Assembly: GCA_016743235.1 (NCBI GenBank)
Contig: VRZD01000037.1
Location: 1 to 64,000, forward strand
Direction: 5' to 3'
DNA: 64,000 nucleotides
Source of the DNA: Pantanalinema sp. GBBB05
Lineage (GTDB): Bacteria; Cyanobacteriota; Cyanobacteriia; Leptolyngbyales; Leptolyngbyaceae
How positions within the stretch are numbered: position 1 is the first letter of the stretch; every line of letters begins with the position of its first letter. The notes beneath the pieces were generated by a model. The model was not told the DNA's origin. It saw nothing but the letters and a program-made list of their open reading frames with translations, and ran no database searches. Made by a program: the position numbers and the translations under genes. Of the stretch, positions 7,610 to 17,203 are shown piece after piece.

Positions 7610-8385
7610 GGCGTTGCATAATGAAAGTATGAATTAGGTTGAGAATCGATGCAATGCCCCGAATGCCAGTCCACACACATCCGTAAGAACGGCAAAAGAA
7701 GGGTAAGCAAAATCACATCTGTGTTGATTGTGGACGACAGTTTATCGATCACTATGAGCCACGCCAGGGCTACAGCGAAGACATCAAGCGGGAATGCTTG
7801 AAGATGTACACCAATGGTATGGGATTTCGCGGCATTGAACGTGTTGAGGGTGTGCATCATACAACGATTATTCACTGGCTTAAACAGGTGGGTGAGCATT
7901 TGCCAGATGCCTATGATCCTGAGACTGTTCCCGAAGTCGGAGAACTCGACGAACTCGAAACGGTTGTAGGAGCTAAAAAAACAAAATCTGGCTGTGGACA
8001 GCCGTAGACCACTTCACATCAGGAATATTAGGTTGGGTGCTAGGCGACCACAGCGCTGAAACGTTTGCCCCTTGTGGGCAGTGGTGGCGCAATGGCAATG
8101 CGACTTCTATGTCACCGCTCGCGTAGCGTTGCCGAAGGCATTAGGATGGCGTGTTGTCCAGGATTTATTCCAGATGGAGACCAAATTGTGAGCAAAACCT
8201 ACATGACCCGAGTTGAGTCCGAGAACACACGCTTACGACACTATCTGGCACGTCTACACCGCAAGACACTGTGCCATTCCAAGTCCGAGCCAATGCTGAG
8301 ATACTCAATCCGTTTGTTACTTCATTATCTCAAATTTTGGGATGTACCCGTTCTTGCCTAATTCATACCCTAATTCAGCAACGCC
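7610..8385 (+). mobile_element. Decayed IS1-family insertion sequence with inverted ends
   Basis: The element is 776 bp, close to the usual IS1 length. Its ends match in inverted orientation: GGCGTTGC opens the left end, and the right end read backwards also starts GGCGTTGC, with TATGAATTAGG shared further in. The 8-bp flanks (GTTTGTTC and GGAATCTG) do not match, so the target duplication has been lost or one side has been rearranged. The right end cuts a kinase gene. Confidence 0.85.
7649..8361 (+). pseudogene. Frameshifted IS1-family transposase
   Basis: The product starts MQCPECQSTHIRKNGKR, then needs a one-base shift to reach HICVDCGRQFIDHYEPRQGY, the second zinc-binding stretch. The helix-turn-helix region (GIERVEGVHHTTIIHWLKQ) and the ELDELETVVGAKK acidic motif follow. 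After 8005 the catalytic part is broken by several shifts, but the end (TYMTRVESENTRLRHYLARL and LHYLKFWDVPV) is intact. A short repeat-like insert, CGCTCGCGTAGCGTTGCCGA (8119-8138), interrupts the catalytic core. The transposase cannot be functional. Confidence 0.85.
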
Positions 8386-8687
8386 GGAATCTGAGGATGT
8401 TGCCCCAATTGTTTGAGTTGTCGGGCTTCCTGCTGAAAGAGGTCGAGTGCTTGTTGGCGGCGATCGGGTCTTAGATCTAGTGGTAAAAATTACTTGATCA
8501 CACAATCGGGATTGAGTGAATTTTGTTCATCGATCGCCCGAAAGGTTCTGCCAAACCCACCTTGACCAAGGAGTTGCATCGCTCGATAGCGATGGTGCAG
8601 TCGCAAAGCCGCACCGCAACTCTGACAATGACTGGCCTGATCAGGATTTTGCGGAGCAGCACAGGTCGGGTTAAGGCAGTAGGACAT
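8386..8687 (-). pseudogene. N-terminal remnant of a Ser/Thr protein kinase
   Basis: The frame starts MSYCLNPTC and has a four-cysteine zinc-ribbon-like prefix (C4, C9, C21, C24), then a kinase glycine loop LGQGGFGRTFRAID. This prefix is usual in cyanobacterial Hanks-type kinases. The VAIK-equivalent region ends CVIK and the next codon is TAA, where family members have Gln. In the same frame it continues FLPLDLRPDRRQQ and FQQEARQLKQLGQHPQIP, after which the IS1 end begins. The gene is therefore both stop-interrupted and truncated by the insertion; no catalytic lobe survives. Confidence 0.82.
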
Positions 8688-8710
8688 GTGACCAGTAGCC
8701 AGACGAAACA

Positions 8711-8770
8711 GGAGGGACGATCGCCCCTCCCATCAGATTATGTGGCTTTACCAAGCTTGGGGATCACCCC
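8711..8770. terminator. Two adjacent hairpins between the SPFH gene and the kinase remnant
   Basis: GGAGGG...CCCTCC (8711-8730) and TTGGGG-ATCA-CCCCAA (8755-8770) are compact GC-rich inverted repeats. They lie just beyond the stop of the minus-strand SPFH gene, where a terminator is expected. Neither is followed by a long T-run, so assignment is tentative. Confidence 0.4.
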
Positions 8771-8799
8771 AACCCGGAAGATTGACCAGTCATTCCGGC

Positions 8800-10977
8800 T
8801 TAAGATTGTTTTTTGTCGATCGTGCGATTAAAGATCGCATCAATTTCGCTGCTTAAGTCAGGTAATAGCTCAACATCTGTTGGCAACGCGGGTTCTGCCT
8901 GATTGCTCTTGGGTTTGGGGGGTAGCAATTCCTCGATCGCTGAGGTCGCTTGACCGTTGGTTGGTTGGTTCCCCGACTGGTTCCAGAGAATTAACGATAG
9001 CAGGCCATCGACTAAACCATTGCCATTACCATTATTGCCGACTAGCACATCAGGAATTAACCGGACATGGCGATCGCCAATAATCTGCATCAATTGCATG
9101 GCTGTATAGCTATGGGCACCTAACGCCTCGACCCCAGCCCGATAGGTATCCGCTCTCGCCGTCCCTGTCGCCCGAATCGCATCGGCCTCAGCACTAGCAT
9201 TTAATTTTGTGGCGGCCGCTTCACCTTCGGCCCGCTTGATTTCAGCTCTCGCTTGCAGTTCGGCAATGTTGACATTCTGCTCCGACTTCACCATCTCCTG
9301 CTGAATCTCGGCGAGCGCCGTCTCGCGAACCAGCATTTGCCGTTGCGTTTGCGCCATCTGCTGCACTTCAAAAGTTTTACGTTGTTCTTCCGCAATTTTA
9401 CGATCGGTCTGAGTCTGCATCAGTTCAGCAGGCGGTTGAATATCTCCGATTAAGGTATCGATCGCCTGCACATCGTAGCTACGAAGGGCCTGCTTAATAA
9501 ATTCTGCGGCTTCGGCTTGCCGTTCACTCCGGGCACTGAGGAAGTCTAACACCGTGTAATCCTGAGCCGAGTTGCGGAAGTAGTTCCCGATCGTTGGTTC
9601 CAGGACATGATCCACGAGATTTTGCATCGAGCCAACCCGCGAGATCACTTTCGGCGCATCTAATGCCCCCACATGAATGATCTGGGCAATTTCTAAGGCA
9701 AAGGCAAAGCCATCGCGCGATCGCACACCCAGAGAGGCCAGCTTCTCATCGTAATTGTGGCGTTCGGTGCGACCCGACCAGTTCAGGACAATGTTGGTGG
9801 TTGGCACTAACTCCACCTTCATCACCCGCGTATTCATCGGATGTTTGCCGGGATAAAGCGGTTCTGTCCAGACCCCTTTATGACCGGGATGCACGAGATC
9901 GCCATGCGTGAAAGAAGCCCCGCTCACATCTTCGTGAGCTTTGCCAACATAGGAAATCACGACACCGACATACCCGATCGGAATCTCCGTCATAGCCACC
10001 TGTTCTACCTGCACAAACCAGGGGTTAAGGTTCCAAGACCCCGACAACAAAATCTGTTCTTGTAAACCCCGACGGCCACCCGCATGAATGAATTTCTCGC
10101 CATTCTGGAAGTTGTTGTGTCCGGGCACTGTAGAACCCGCCATCTCACCCGCTTCGATCGAAATCCCGTCGAGTGTGGTCACAATCCCAACCTTATCAGG
10201 CTGCACAGTATAAACCCGCAACTTCTCTGGAGCCATCCCATAATGGTTGGCGTTAGCGGCGGTGATTACTTTGAACAAGGCGGTGTTAATCCGATAAGTT
10301 CCGGCGGTGAGGAAGCCCATCTGCCGACCTTTCTCCCCGCCATTCACTAGGAACTTGCGCGCATCCTGGAAGTTATCACAGGGAGCGACTTTAGCCAGAA
10401 TCCGTTCCGATGGAATCGAGGCGCCGTCATTGGCTACAATCAGCGCAATTTCACCTTGGGGTACAGTAACAACGGCTTCCTTCTTCACCCCATATTGCCA
10501 GGGGAAAAAGCCCCAATGCCAACCGGGAACCAGAGCATCGGCTTGAAACCCAGCTTCACCATTCAGCGCCACCAAGCGTCCTGGTGGCAACTTACCCCCA
10601 AATTTCTTCACCACAATGCCAACTTCTTGCTCACCAATAATGACTAACCCAGTAATGGAGGAGAAGAAGAGCGCCCCCCCAATTAGGATAATGCCACCAA
10701 TCACTACTCCGGGCAGCATATCCAGCATCCCCATTTGCTGCACGGGCAGATTAGGATTCACTGGGTCTAAAAATTGCTGATTCGGGGCGATCGGCTTTTG
10801 GGTTGAGAGGGAAATTGTTCCTGCGGTTGCTAAGTCAGGCTGAGGAGCGGCCTTAACGGGCATTGCCGCGATCGCCCCAGCCGCCAATGTAGAAAGCGTA
10901 ACTGAAGCTGCCATCTGCATCGCTTTCCGAGATTGCCGTAGCGATCGCAACCCAGCAAGCCGAAATTGAGATTTCAT
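8800..10977 (-). CDS. Flotillin-like SPFH/band-7 membrane protein
   Basis: A 725-residue protein. Residues 1-44 resemble a signal peptide ending in a MPVKAAP cleavage-like site. A second hydrophobic helix follows at about 88-120 (PGVVIGGIILIGGALFF). The SPFH/band-7 region follows at about 120-450. A long charged, heptad-like stretch at about 505-630 (KIAEEQRKTFEVQQMAQTQ; AEIKRAEGEAAATKLNASAE) is the typical flotillin coiled coil. SPFH proteins oligomerise and organise membrane microdomains; the exact role here is unknown. The signal peptide before the anchor and the length exceed ordinary flotillins (about 450-500 residues). It appears monocistronic, with about 250 bp of leader containing no clear operator. 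Confidence 0.82.
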   Translation of the reverse strand: MKSQFRLAGLRSLRQSRKAMQMAASVTLSTLAAGAIAAMPVKAAPQPDLATAGTISLSTQKPIAPNQQFLDPVNPNLPVQQMGMLDMLPGVVIGGIILIGGALFFSSITGLVIIGEQEVGIVVKKFGGKLPPGRLVALNGEAGFQADALVPGWHWGFFPWQYGVKKEAVVTVPQGEIALIVANDGASIPSERILAKVAPCDNFQDARKFLVNGGEKGRQMGFLTAGTYRINTALFKVITAANANHYGMAPEKLRVYTVQPDKVGIVTTLDGISIEAGEMAGSTVPGHNNFQNGEKFIHAGGRRGLQEQILLSGSWNLNPWFVQVEQVAMTEIPIGYVGVVISYVGKAHEDVSGASFTHGDLVHPGHKGVWTEPLYPGKHPMNTRVMKVELVPTTNIVLNWSGRTERHNYDEKLASLGVRSRDGFAFALEIAQIIHVGALDAPKVISRVGSMQNLVDHVLEPTIGNYFRNSAQDYTVLDFLSARSERQAEAAEFIKQALRSYDVQAIDTLIGDIQPPAELMQTQTDRKIAEEQRKTFEVQQMAQTQRQMLVRETALAEIQQEMVKSEQNVNIAELQARAEIKRAEGEAAATKLNASAEADAIRATGTARADTYRAGVEALGAHSYTAMQLMQIIGDRHVRLIPDVLVGNNGNGNGLVDGLLSLILWNQSGNQPTNGQATSAIEELLPPKPKSNQAEPALPTDVELLPDLSSEIDAIFNRTIDKKQS

Positions 10978-11221
10978 AAGTCACCGTATAGGTTAAAAAT
11001 GACCCCTTTATATAGCTTCTACCGTGTTCTAAACCATGCAATTACCATAGCAAGGGTTAGAACTGGGGTAAAAAATATACCTCTGGGGAGATGGAAATAG
11101 CTACAAACAGCCTGAACAAATTCCAGAAAGTTTGTTTAACTTTATGATTGCGGGCTGGAATCTTACTCTACCCTATCTGCAAATTTTCATCTTGAAGAAA
11201 GTTTAAGCGCTCAATTCTCAC

Positions 11222-11476
11222 TTAAACCAAATCACCATTCATATTTCGCTTCCTCCAACACCTGCCGTTTCCAGTTGTTGATCATCGTCGGATGCACTTC
11301 GTACTGGCTAGACAACTCAACTCATAGACGGTTTTCTCGCCTCGAATCGCTTCGAGGGCGACTTTCGCTTTGAATTGAGGGCTGTATTGCTTGCGTTTGT
11401 TACTCATGAACTACTCCTACCATTTCTTGAGTCGTTCAGAGCTTAACCCCCTGTCCAATTTTTGGGGACCACCTCA
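11222..11476 (-). mobile_element. Remnant of an IS3-family element (OrfA part)
   Basis: From ATG 11407 the minus strand reads MSNKRKQYSPQFKAKVALEA, then IRGEKTVYELS, the start of an IS3-family OrfA helix-turn-helix protein. One base-level change shifts the frame, after which HPTMINNWKRQVLEEA can be read in another frame. The element's terminal sequence TGAGGTGGTCCCCAAAAATT ends at 11476, 14 bp from the stop of the next gene. OrfB and the other end are missing, so it is a dead fragment. Confidence 0.78.
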
Positions 11477-11489
11477 GTCATTGCAATAC

Positions 11490-14400
11490 CTACCAAGGGC
11501 TACCAATCATGGTAAAAGCCGCCCAGTAATAGGGGTGGGAAAAATTTCTATTACCGTTCTCGGTCAGTTCTTTCGGTAAAGGTAATGCTCCACCAGACCA
11601 AACGAGCTTACCTTGCTGCAAATGCACTTTTTCTTGCAGCAGAGCAATCTGGGCTTGTTGCAGAGCGCCAGCTTTAATCAACGATCGGCGTAACTGTTGA
11701 TAGAACTCTGCCATCAAACCGGCTGTGCCTTCATCACTAATATTCCATAAGCTGGCGAGGGCAGATTTTGCCCCTGTTTTGACGGCAAGCCCAGCAAATC
11801 CTAACTCAGTTTTGGCATCGCCTAATGCCATCTGACAAGCACTTAAACTTGCCAACTCTAGAGTGGGTTGATTCCAGCCCAATTGCTTCAATTGATCCAG
11901 TCCTAAGCTAATGTCCCAGAAACGGATGTAGGATTGACGGATGTCTCCAGGTAAAAATTTACCGTGAGTCGCTAGATGCACGATGCCAGGTAATGTTTGC
12001 TGTCGTTGACGATTGAGATTTTGTAGCGTAAAGGTTTGATTGAGCAGCATTCTCCCTAGAGATCGGTTTCCTTGGGTAATCGCTTCTAGCTCTATAGGAA
12101 CGGCAGGTAAAGGATTTTCGCTATCTGGAAATAGAGAAGCTCCTGCCGCTAGCAAGGGTTCATCCTGAGCACTGCCATACCGCGTGTCTGTCAGGCTGAA
12201 GGTTGGCATCAATCCCAGGCTATACTGCTCCATGAGAAAGGATTGCCCGTCGTGGAGTGCTGCGATCGGAATAAACCGAAGACCGTTATCCAGAATCAAG
12301 GCTAAATTTTGAATTCCTTGTGCCTGGAGCTCTGGTTTGATCGGGGCAATGATCCAGCGATAAAGTTGCTCGGCACTGGGTAAATAGCTCTGAGTCAAGG
12401 TTTTACTGGGATCAGCAACTTCATTCCGGAATGTCTGCGCCACTTTGAGAACCGCCACTTGCGTTGCCTCTGAAATTCGCTTATAAATCGGTTTGCCATT
12501 ACCTGTGACTAACAGCAGCTCTAAAACATTATTAGCCGATGAATTAGCGTTGCTGCTAGTGGGCGATCGCTCTAAATCGTTGGCATCTCGAAAACTCACA
12601 TAAAGCAGTGCCGATCGAATTCCAGTTTTTTCTTCAATACTCTGTAAAGCATTTTGGGCATCCGCTAGGGTCCGAATCGGTGGTGTACTGGATAACTCTA
12701 AATAAGTCGCAAATTCATGCGTTAACGATTCTTCCATTAATGTAAATAGTTGATCTAGAGAAACCAACGGAATTGTTGTGGCTACGGATAGCGACGTCGC
12801 TGGATCAGGCTGTTGAAGTACGGCTACCGCACTGGAATTAAACGGGGTTAGAATCTGGATATTGCCTTGAATATAGGGTCCTAAAAAGCTCTGAGTTGGC
12901 TCAATCCGGTTACTATTCCCCGTTGTAATTGCTCCGGCTGTCCCGTTGGTTGTGGCATTGCCAATTTCAAAAGCTGTCCCCAATAAGCCACCCCCATGAC
13001 GAATGGTGATATCACCGCCCCCCTGACCGCCTGCGGTGGAGATGCTGGCATTAATGCCATTTTGGTCGGTAAAGCTGCCGACTGCCCGAAAGAATTGTCC
13101 AGCCGTAATATCGACTGTGCCACCTGTACCAGAGGTTCCGCCTTGGGCATTGATTGCGGTCACTTGCACATCCCCGATCGGGTCGATTGTGACATTGCCT
13201 CCATCCCCTGAAATGCCGCTACTATTGATTGTGCCGGTGGTGATCGCCGTGGGTGAGATGAGTGTAATGTCACCGCCTTTGATTCCAGAACTATTGAGAT
13301 CACCTGTAACTAAATCGCCTTGTGTTGCGGTGAGCGAGATAGCTCCACCATTACCAGTGGTTGAACCAGAATTTAATGTTGTAGCACTAGTATCGATCGA
13401 GGTTCCTTGTAAAGTAATTGCCCCACCATTGGTATTCACTGCTTGTGAGAGCGTTAATGCTGTTGTACTAGTGAGGCTAAAGCTACCAGTTGTATTAATT
13501 GGATTGCTCAAGGTCAGGCTATCACTTACAGCAAGAGCGATCGCCCCTCCACCCGGATTCAATGCCCCCGTTGAGCCAATCGTAATCTTGTCTGCATTAA
13601 GAGTAATGTTGCTTCCACCAGAAGTCACAGACGCTTCGATGTCAATCCCCTTAGCCCTAGCGAACTTACCTGTTCCCATACTGGTTCCGTTCAGGGTAAT
13701 ATTGCCACTATTAGATGTGATCGGTCTGAGGGTTAATACTCCAATATTGTTTTCGCTATTTCCAGTCAAGACAATATCTCCGCTGCCTGAAAGGATATTT
13801 CCTTGAACTGCAATTCCTCTCGCGAAATCATCCGTTCCGGTACTGGTTCCGTTCAGGGTAATATTGCCACTATTAGATGTGATCGGGCTGAAGGTTACTA
13901 CTCCATCACTGGTTTTGCTATTTCCAGTCAAGACAATATCCCCACTGCTTGAAAGAATATTTCCTTGAACTGCAATTCCTCTCGCAGAGTCATCCGTTCC
14001 GGCACTGGTTCCGTTGAGGGTAATATTGCCACTATTAGATGTGATCGAGCTGAAGGTTACTACTCCATCATTGGTTTTGCTATTTCCAGTCAAGACAATA
14101 TCCCCACTGCCTGAAAGGATATTTCCTTGAACTTGAATTCCTCTAGCCAACGCATCCGTTCCCGTACTAATTCCGTTCAGGGTGATATTTCCGTCACCGG
14201 AGTTGATTGTGCTAAAGGTAATGATGCCAGCACTTCCAGCAGTTGTTCCATCTACAAGAATTTCCCCACTGTTAGAAGTAATATCACCTTGAATGATAGC
14301 TCCGGCGTTTTCCCTAGAAGTTCCGTTAAAGGTGATTTTTCCGCCGCCAGAGCTGATTGGGTTAAAGGTTATCACACCAGCTCCTGTATTACTTGTTCCA

Positions 14401-16247
14401 CTCAGAGTAATATCGCCACCGCTAGAGTTAATTAATCCTATAGTTTGAACTCCTCGAACAGCAACGTCAGTTGAAGTAGTCGCTCCTTTCGCAGTAATAT
14501 TTCCGCCCAAAGTTGAAATATTACCAAATATACTCACCAAGCCATCACCACTACTATCACTGTCTGCATTCAGATTGAGATTGAGTTTGCCACTCGTGGA
14601 GGCGATCGCTGCATTGACAGTGATGTCGTTAATTGCATTTAAAGTGAGAGTTGCATCTCCACCAGCCGTTTTATCAATATTATTAGCTACGGTAATATTG
14701 CCAAGTTGTGTTCCTCCAGTTGCAGTGGTTATCGTGACATCTGTCCCTAAGTTGAGAGCCGCTTGGATACTGGCAGTCGTGACGATCGCATCATCCGCAG
14801 TAGAAGTGAAAATGGGATTACCTGTGACATTGGTATCAACCCCAGCCGCTTGAATGGTGATGTTATTAGGGTCTAGGAGCCAGCTACCTGCTAACCCATT
14901 GCTGGCGCTGGCATCCACATGACCCAGGACAGTTAAATTGCCCTTAGCCGAGGTTTCTACAAACCCACCATTGCCGGAAATTGCTCCACCCCGAGCTGTG
15001 ATCGTGCCGTCAAATCGAGTGGCTTGCTCTGACCAGACAATCACCTGACCGCCATTGCCTGTTGTCGTAGCATCGGCTCGGAGCACTGAATCATGGCTGA
15101 TAAAGGTCTGATCAGCGTTCGGAATTAGCCCTTGTCCCTGGTAATCTCCGCCAATATGGATGCGGCCCCCCCCATTTGTCCCAGAGGCATCCAGAACAGC
15201 AGATGACAGGGCAATTTGATTGCCCAAAATCGTCACATTTCCCCCGATCGAACTCGTAGTAGCTAAACGACCAGAAACGATCGCGGTTCCCGTTGTTGCT
15301 GAAATCCGAGTATTTGAGCCGGTGAGTAGAATGGTGCCATCGGGTTGAGCGATCGCACCTGTGGCATTCCCTAAATTCCCCCCTGTCAGCAGTTGAGGTA
15401 AGGTTAACGGGCTAATGGGTAGAGAGTTAGGAAAATTAGAAGTGTTGGTGGCAGTCCAGGGAGAAAATTCTAGATTGAGCATAGTACCTGCTTGACTCAA
15501 CCGTACCAGCGTTTCTCCGGGAACAGCCGCCACGGTAATTTGTCCACCAGGGGCAGATAACCTGCCCAGATTGAGGACAGTTCCCCCCAGTAACGTCAAG
15601 TTCTGTCCTGTTGGCACAGCTAAATTGCCGAAGTTAGCAATACTGCCAGGTTGAGGGGTTGTAAAGGCAAAGGTGTTGGGATTGCCAATTAAATTGGCGT
15701 AATCATTGCTCCCGATCTCATGAAACCAGTTAGAACCAAACCCAATGCCATTGGCGGTTGTTGCGGTAAAGGAGGCTGGAACATTCAGGCTGGCATTAGC
15801 TCCAAACACAATTCCTGCTGGGTTCAACAAGAAGAGATTAGAATTGCCGCCAATCACCTGAATTAGCCCATTGATGTAAGAGGGATTGCCTCCGATGACG
15901 CGCCCAAGAATATTTTGAATTGCTGGAGTCGATAAAAAATTAGCAATTTCTCCGGAATTTAGCCCAAACCGCTCAAAGCTGTGGAATAGATTAGCGCCAT
16001 CTTGGGAGCGTTGTCCGCCACTAATGTCATAGCGATCGCCATGGAGAATCACCGTTGTTCCTGTCCTATCTACTGCCGGGGCGATCGTCTGTGCTGTTCC
16101 GATAGGAATGTCTAAAAATGCAGATAAGCCAACCGAGATCAATGGAACAATCAGCCATTGACAGTGAGGACGCTCAACACGTTGTCTTAACTGGAAGAAA
16201 GGTTGGAGCGTCAAGCATACATGCTGTATCATCAGCTTTTTATCCAA
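11490..16247 (-). CDS. Secretion-domain haemagglutinin fused to a CHAT protease domain
   Basis: A 1585-residue protein. Residues about 55-190 are the two-partner-secretion (filamentous haemagglutinin N-terminal) domain, with GGQRSQDGANLFHSFERFGL, NPSYINGLIQV and NSNLFLLNPAGIVFGANASL. A long Ser/Gly/Thr-rich beta-helix-like region follows, with 54-residue tandem repeats in its middle. The C-terminal third is a CHAT caspase-like domain with H1428 (HLATHG) and C1471 (LSACQMA), a spacing normal for the His-Cys dyad. The N-terminal domain implies export by a TpsB partner, which is not in this window. It ends an operon with DUF928 and CHASE2 proteins (37-bp and 13-bp gaps). Family fusions are recurrent in cyanobacteria, but their substrate is unknown. 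Confidence 0.88.
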   Translation of the reverse strand: MDKKLMIQHVCLTLQPFFQLRQRVERPHCQWLIVPLISVGLSAFLDIPIGTAQTIAPAVDRTGTTVILHGDRYDISGGQRSQDGANLFHSFERFGLNSGEIANFLSTPAIQNILGRVIGGNPSYINGLIQVIGGNSNLFLLNPAGIVFGANASLNVPASFTATTANGIGFGSNWFHEIGSNDYANLIGNPNTFAFTTPQPGSIANFGNLAVPTGQNLTLLGGTVLNLGRLSAPGGQITVAAVPGETLVRLSQAGTMLNLEFSPWTATNTSNFPNSLPISPLTLPQLLTGGNLGNATGAIAQPDGTILLTGSNTRISATTGTAIVSGRLATTSSIGGNVTILGNQIALSSAVLDASGTNGGGRIHIGGDYQGQGLIPNADQTFISHDSVLRADATTTGNGGQVIVWSEQATRFDGTITARGGAISGNGGFVETSAKGNLTVLGHVDASASNGLAGSWLLDPNNITIQAAGVDTNVTGNPIFTSTADDAIVTTASIQAALNLGTDVTITTATGGTQLGNITVANNIDKTAGGDATLTLNAINDITVNAAIASTSGKLNLNLNADSDSSGDGLVSIFGNISTLGGNITAKGATTSTDVAVRGVQTIGLINSSGGDITLSGTSNTGAGVITFNPISSGGGKITFNGTSRENAGAIIQGDITSNSGEILVDGTTAGSAGIITFSTINSGDGNITLNGISTGTDALARGIQVQGNILSGSGDIVLTGNSKTNDGVVTFSSITSNSGNITLNGTSAGTDDSARGIAVQGNILSSSGDIVLTGNSKTSDGVVTFSPITSNSGNITLNGTSTGTDDFARGIAVQGNILSGSGDIVLTGNSENNIGVLTLRPITSNSGNITLNGTSMGTGKFARAKGIDIEASVTSGGSNITLNADKITIGSTGALNPGGGAIALAVSDSLTLSNPINTTGSFSLTSTTALTLSQAVNTNGGAITLQGTSIDTSATTLNSGSTTGNGGAISLTATQGDLVTGDLNSSGIKGGDITLISPTAITTGTINSSGISGDGGNVTIDPIGDVQVTAINAQGGTSGTGGTVDITAGQFFRAVGSFTDQNGINASISTAGGQGGGDITIRHGGGLLGTAFEIGNATTNGTAGAITTGNSNRIEPTQSFLGPYIQGNIQILTPFNSSAVAVLQQPDPATSLSVATTIPLVSLDQLFTLMEESLTHEFATYLELSSTPPIRTLADAQNALQSIEEKTGIRSALLYVSFRDANDLERSPTSSNANSSANNVLELLLVTGNGKPIYKRISEATQVAVLKVAQTFRNEVADPSKTLTQSYLPSAEQLYRWIIAPIKPELQAQGIQNLALILDNGLRFIPIAALHDGQSFLMEQYSLGLMPTFSLTDTRYGSAQDEPLLAAGASLFPDSENPLPAVPIELEAITQGNRSLGRMLLNQTFTLQNLNRQRQQTLPGIVHLATHGKFLPGDIRQSYIRFWDISLGLDQLKQLGWNQPTLELASLSACQMALGDAKTELGFAGLAVKTGAKSALASLWNISDEGTAGLMAEFYQQLRRSLIKAGALQQAQIALLQEKVHLQQGKLVWSGGALPLPKELTENGNRNFSHPYYWAAFTMIGSPW
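13681..14166 (-). repeat. Tandem 162-bp coding repeats
   Basis: The string CTGGTTCCGTT recurs at 13681, 13843 and 14005, exactly 162 bp apart, in near-identical surroundings. Each unit encodes 54 residues of the form ITSNSGNITLNGTS...GDIVLTGNS. Older, more divergent copies extend further upstream in the gene. The high DNA identity indicates recent expansion, and copy number may vary between strains. Confidence 0.85.
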
Positions 16248-16284
16248 CCAAGTGGGGGCATGGCAGCCACTATGGCATAAAGTT

Positions 16285-17190
16285 TTAATCTACTGCTTTC
16301 AAGAAATGATTCTTAGCATTGGTAGATGGATGGCTAATCGGTTGTTGGCTGAAGTCTTCTGAGAAATTAATCGCGCCTAGCAACTGTGCCCAGTCTGCGG
16401 TCAGATCACTCTGCTTGAGAAATTGCTGGCGCAGGTTTGCCAGTGTGGTTAAGGCATTTTCCCAGATGCCAGCCTCGGCATAGAGAGCAACTCGATCAAT
16501 AGGAGTCGCGATCGCCAATTGTTGTTGCAGCGATCGCGCTACTTCAATTCGTTGCACTGACAAGTTAACAAATTTGTTGGCAGAAAAATCATTGGGATCA
16601 CACCGCACCACGAATGTCCAATCCGTTCTCTGACCCACCTTTAACGGAGCTTCTGTAGCTGGAATCTGAATGCCAATAATTCCAGCTTTGACCGCCGTTA
16701 GGCGCAATACTGTCCGTTGAGTCACATACTGACCCGTGGCGGGTATTTCCAAGCGCAGTTCGGCTGGACGTTCTGGGGTTAACTCGTAGGGCAGATAAAC
16801 CCAGAGAGTGGGGTAAGCAGAGGTGGTCTGTTGGATGCCCATAACCTCACCTGTAGTCAGCGTATGCGTTGGCACTAAGGCGGTCAACGGCAGGGGCACA
16901 GAAGAACACGTACCACTTCGGGTTGCAGCACCTCGGGTAACGCTGGCTCTACCGGTTTGAGGCGGGAGAGGTGGGATAAACGTCAGTCGTCGCGATCGGT
17001 TGCTTGGAGTCCGAACCGGTGGCTTAGGGGCGGGAGCTTGGCGAGGTTGGACCAGCGGTTTAGTTGGACGGGTTACAGGCTTAGGAGTTTGGGCAACACC
17101 AGGGAACGGTGACTGTACTCCGATCAGGACGATCGTCCCTATCCCCATCAATTGACTGCATTTCCAGAACCATTGTCTCCAGATGATCAT
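16285..17190 (-). CDS. DUF928 secreted protein
   Basis: A 301-residue protein with a hydrophobic signal segment at about 10-32 (LMGIGTIVLIGVQSPFPGVAQ), then a Pro/Arg/Lys-rich linker (about 33-75). The DUF928 core follows at about 95-235: ALVPTHTLTTGEVMGIQQTT, PTLWVYLPYELTPERPAELR and a C-terminal wing with NLSVQRIEVARSLQQQLA. DUF928 is a cyanobacterial family of unknown function often beside CHAT and CHASE2 genes. It lies between those two here, 37 bp before the haemagglutinin-CHAT start and 13 bp after the CHASE2 stop, so all three are probably one transcript. A periplasmic or surface location is inferred. Confidence 0.85.
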   Translation of the reverse strand: MIIWRQWFWKCSQLMGIGTIVLIGVQSPFPGVAQTPKPVTRPTKPLVQPRQAPAPKPPVRTPSNRSRRLTFIPPLPPQTGRASVTRGAATRSGTCSSVPLPLTALVPTHTLTTGEVMGIQQTTSAYPTLWVYLPYELTPERPAELRLEIPATGQYVTQRTVLRLTAVKAGIIGIQIPATEAPLKVGQRTDWTFVVRCDPNDFSANKFVNLSVQRIEVARSLQQQLAIATPIDRVALYAEAGIWENALTTLANLRQQFLKQSDLTADWAQLLGAINFSEDFSQQPISHPSTNAKNHFLKAVD

Positions 17191-17203
17191 AGGGTTTCCT
17201 CAG

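Noticed and set aside
13036..13806. 256-codon plus-strand frame inside the haemagglutinin gene
   Set aside because: It is the complement of Gly/Ser/Thr-rich repeats, giving a Pro/Val-rich shadow. The minus-strand protein is clearly real.
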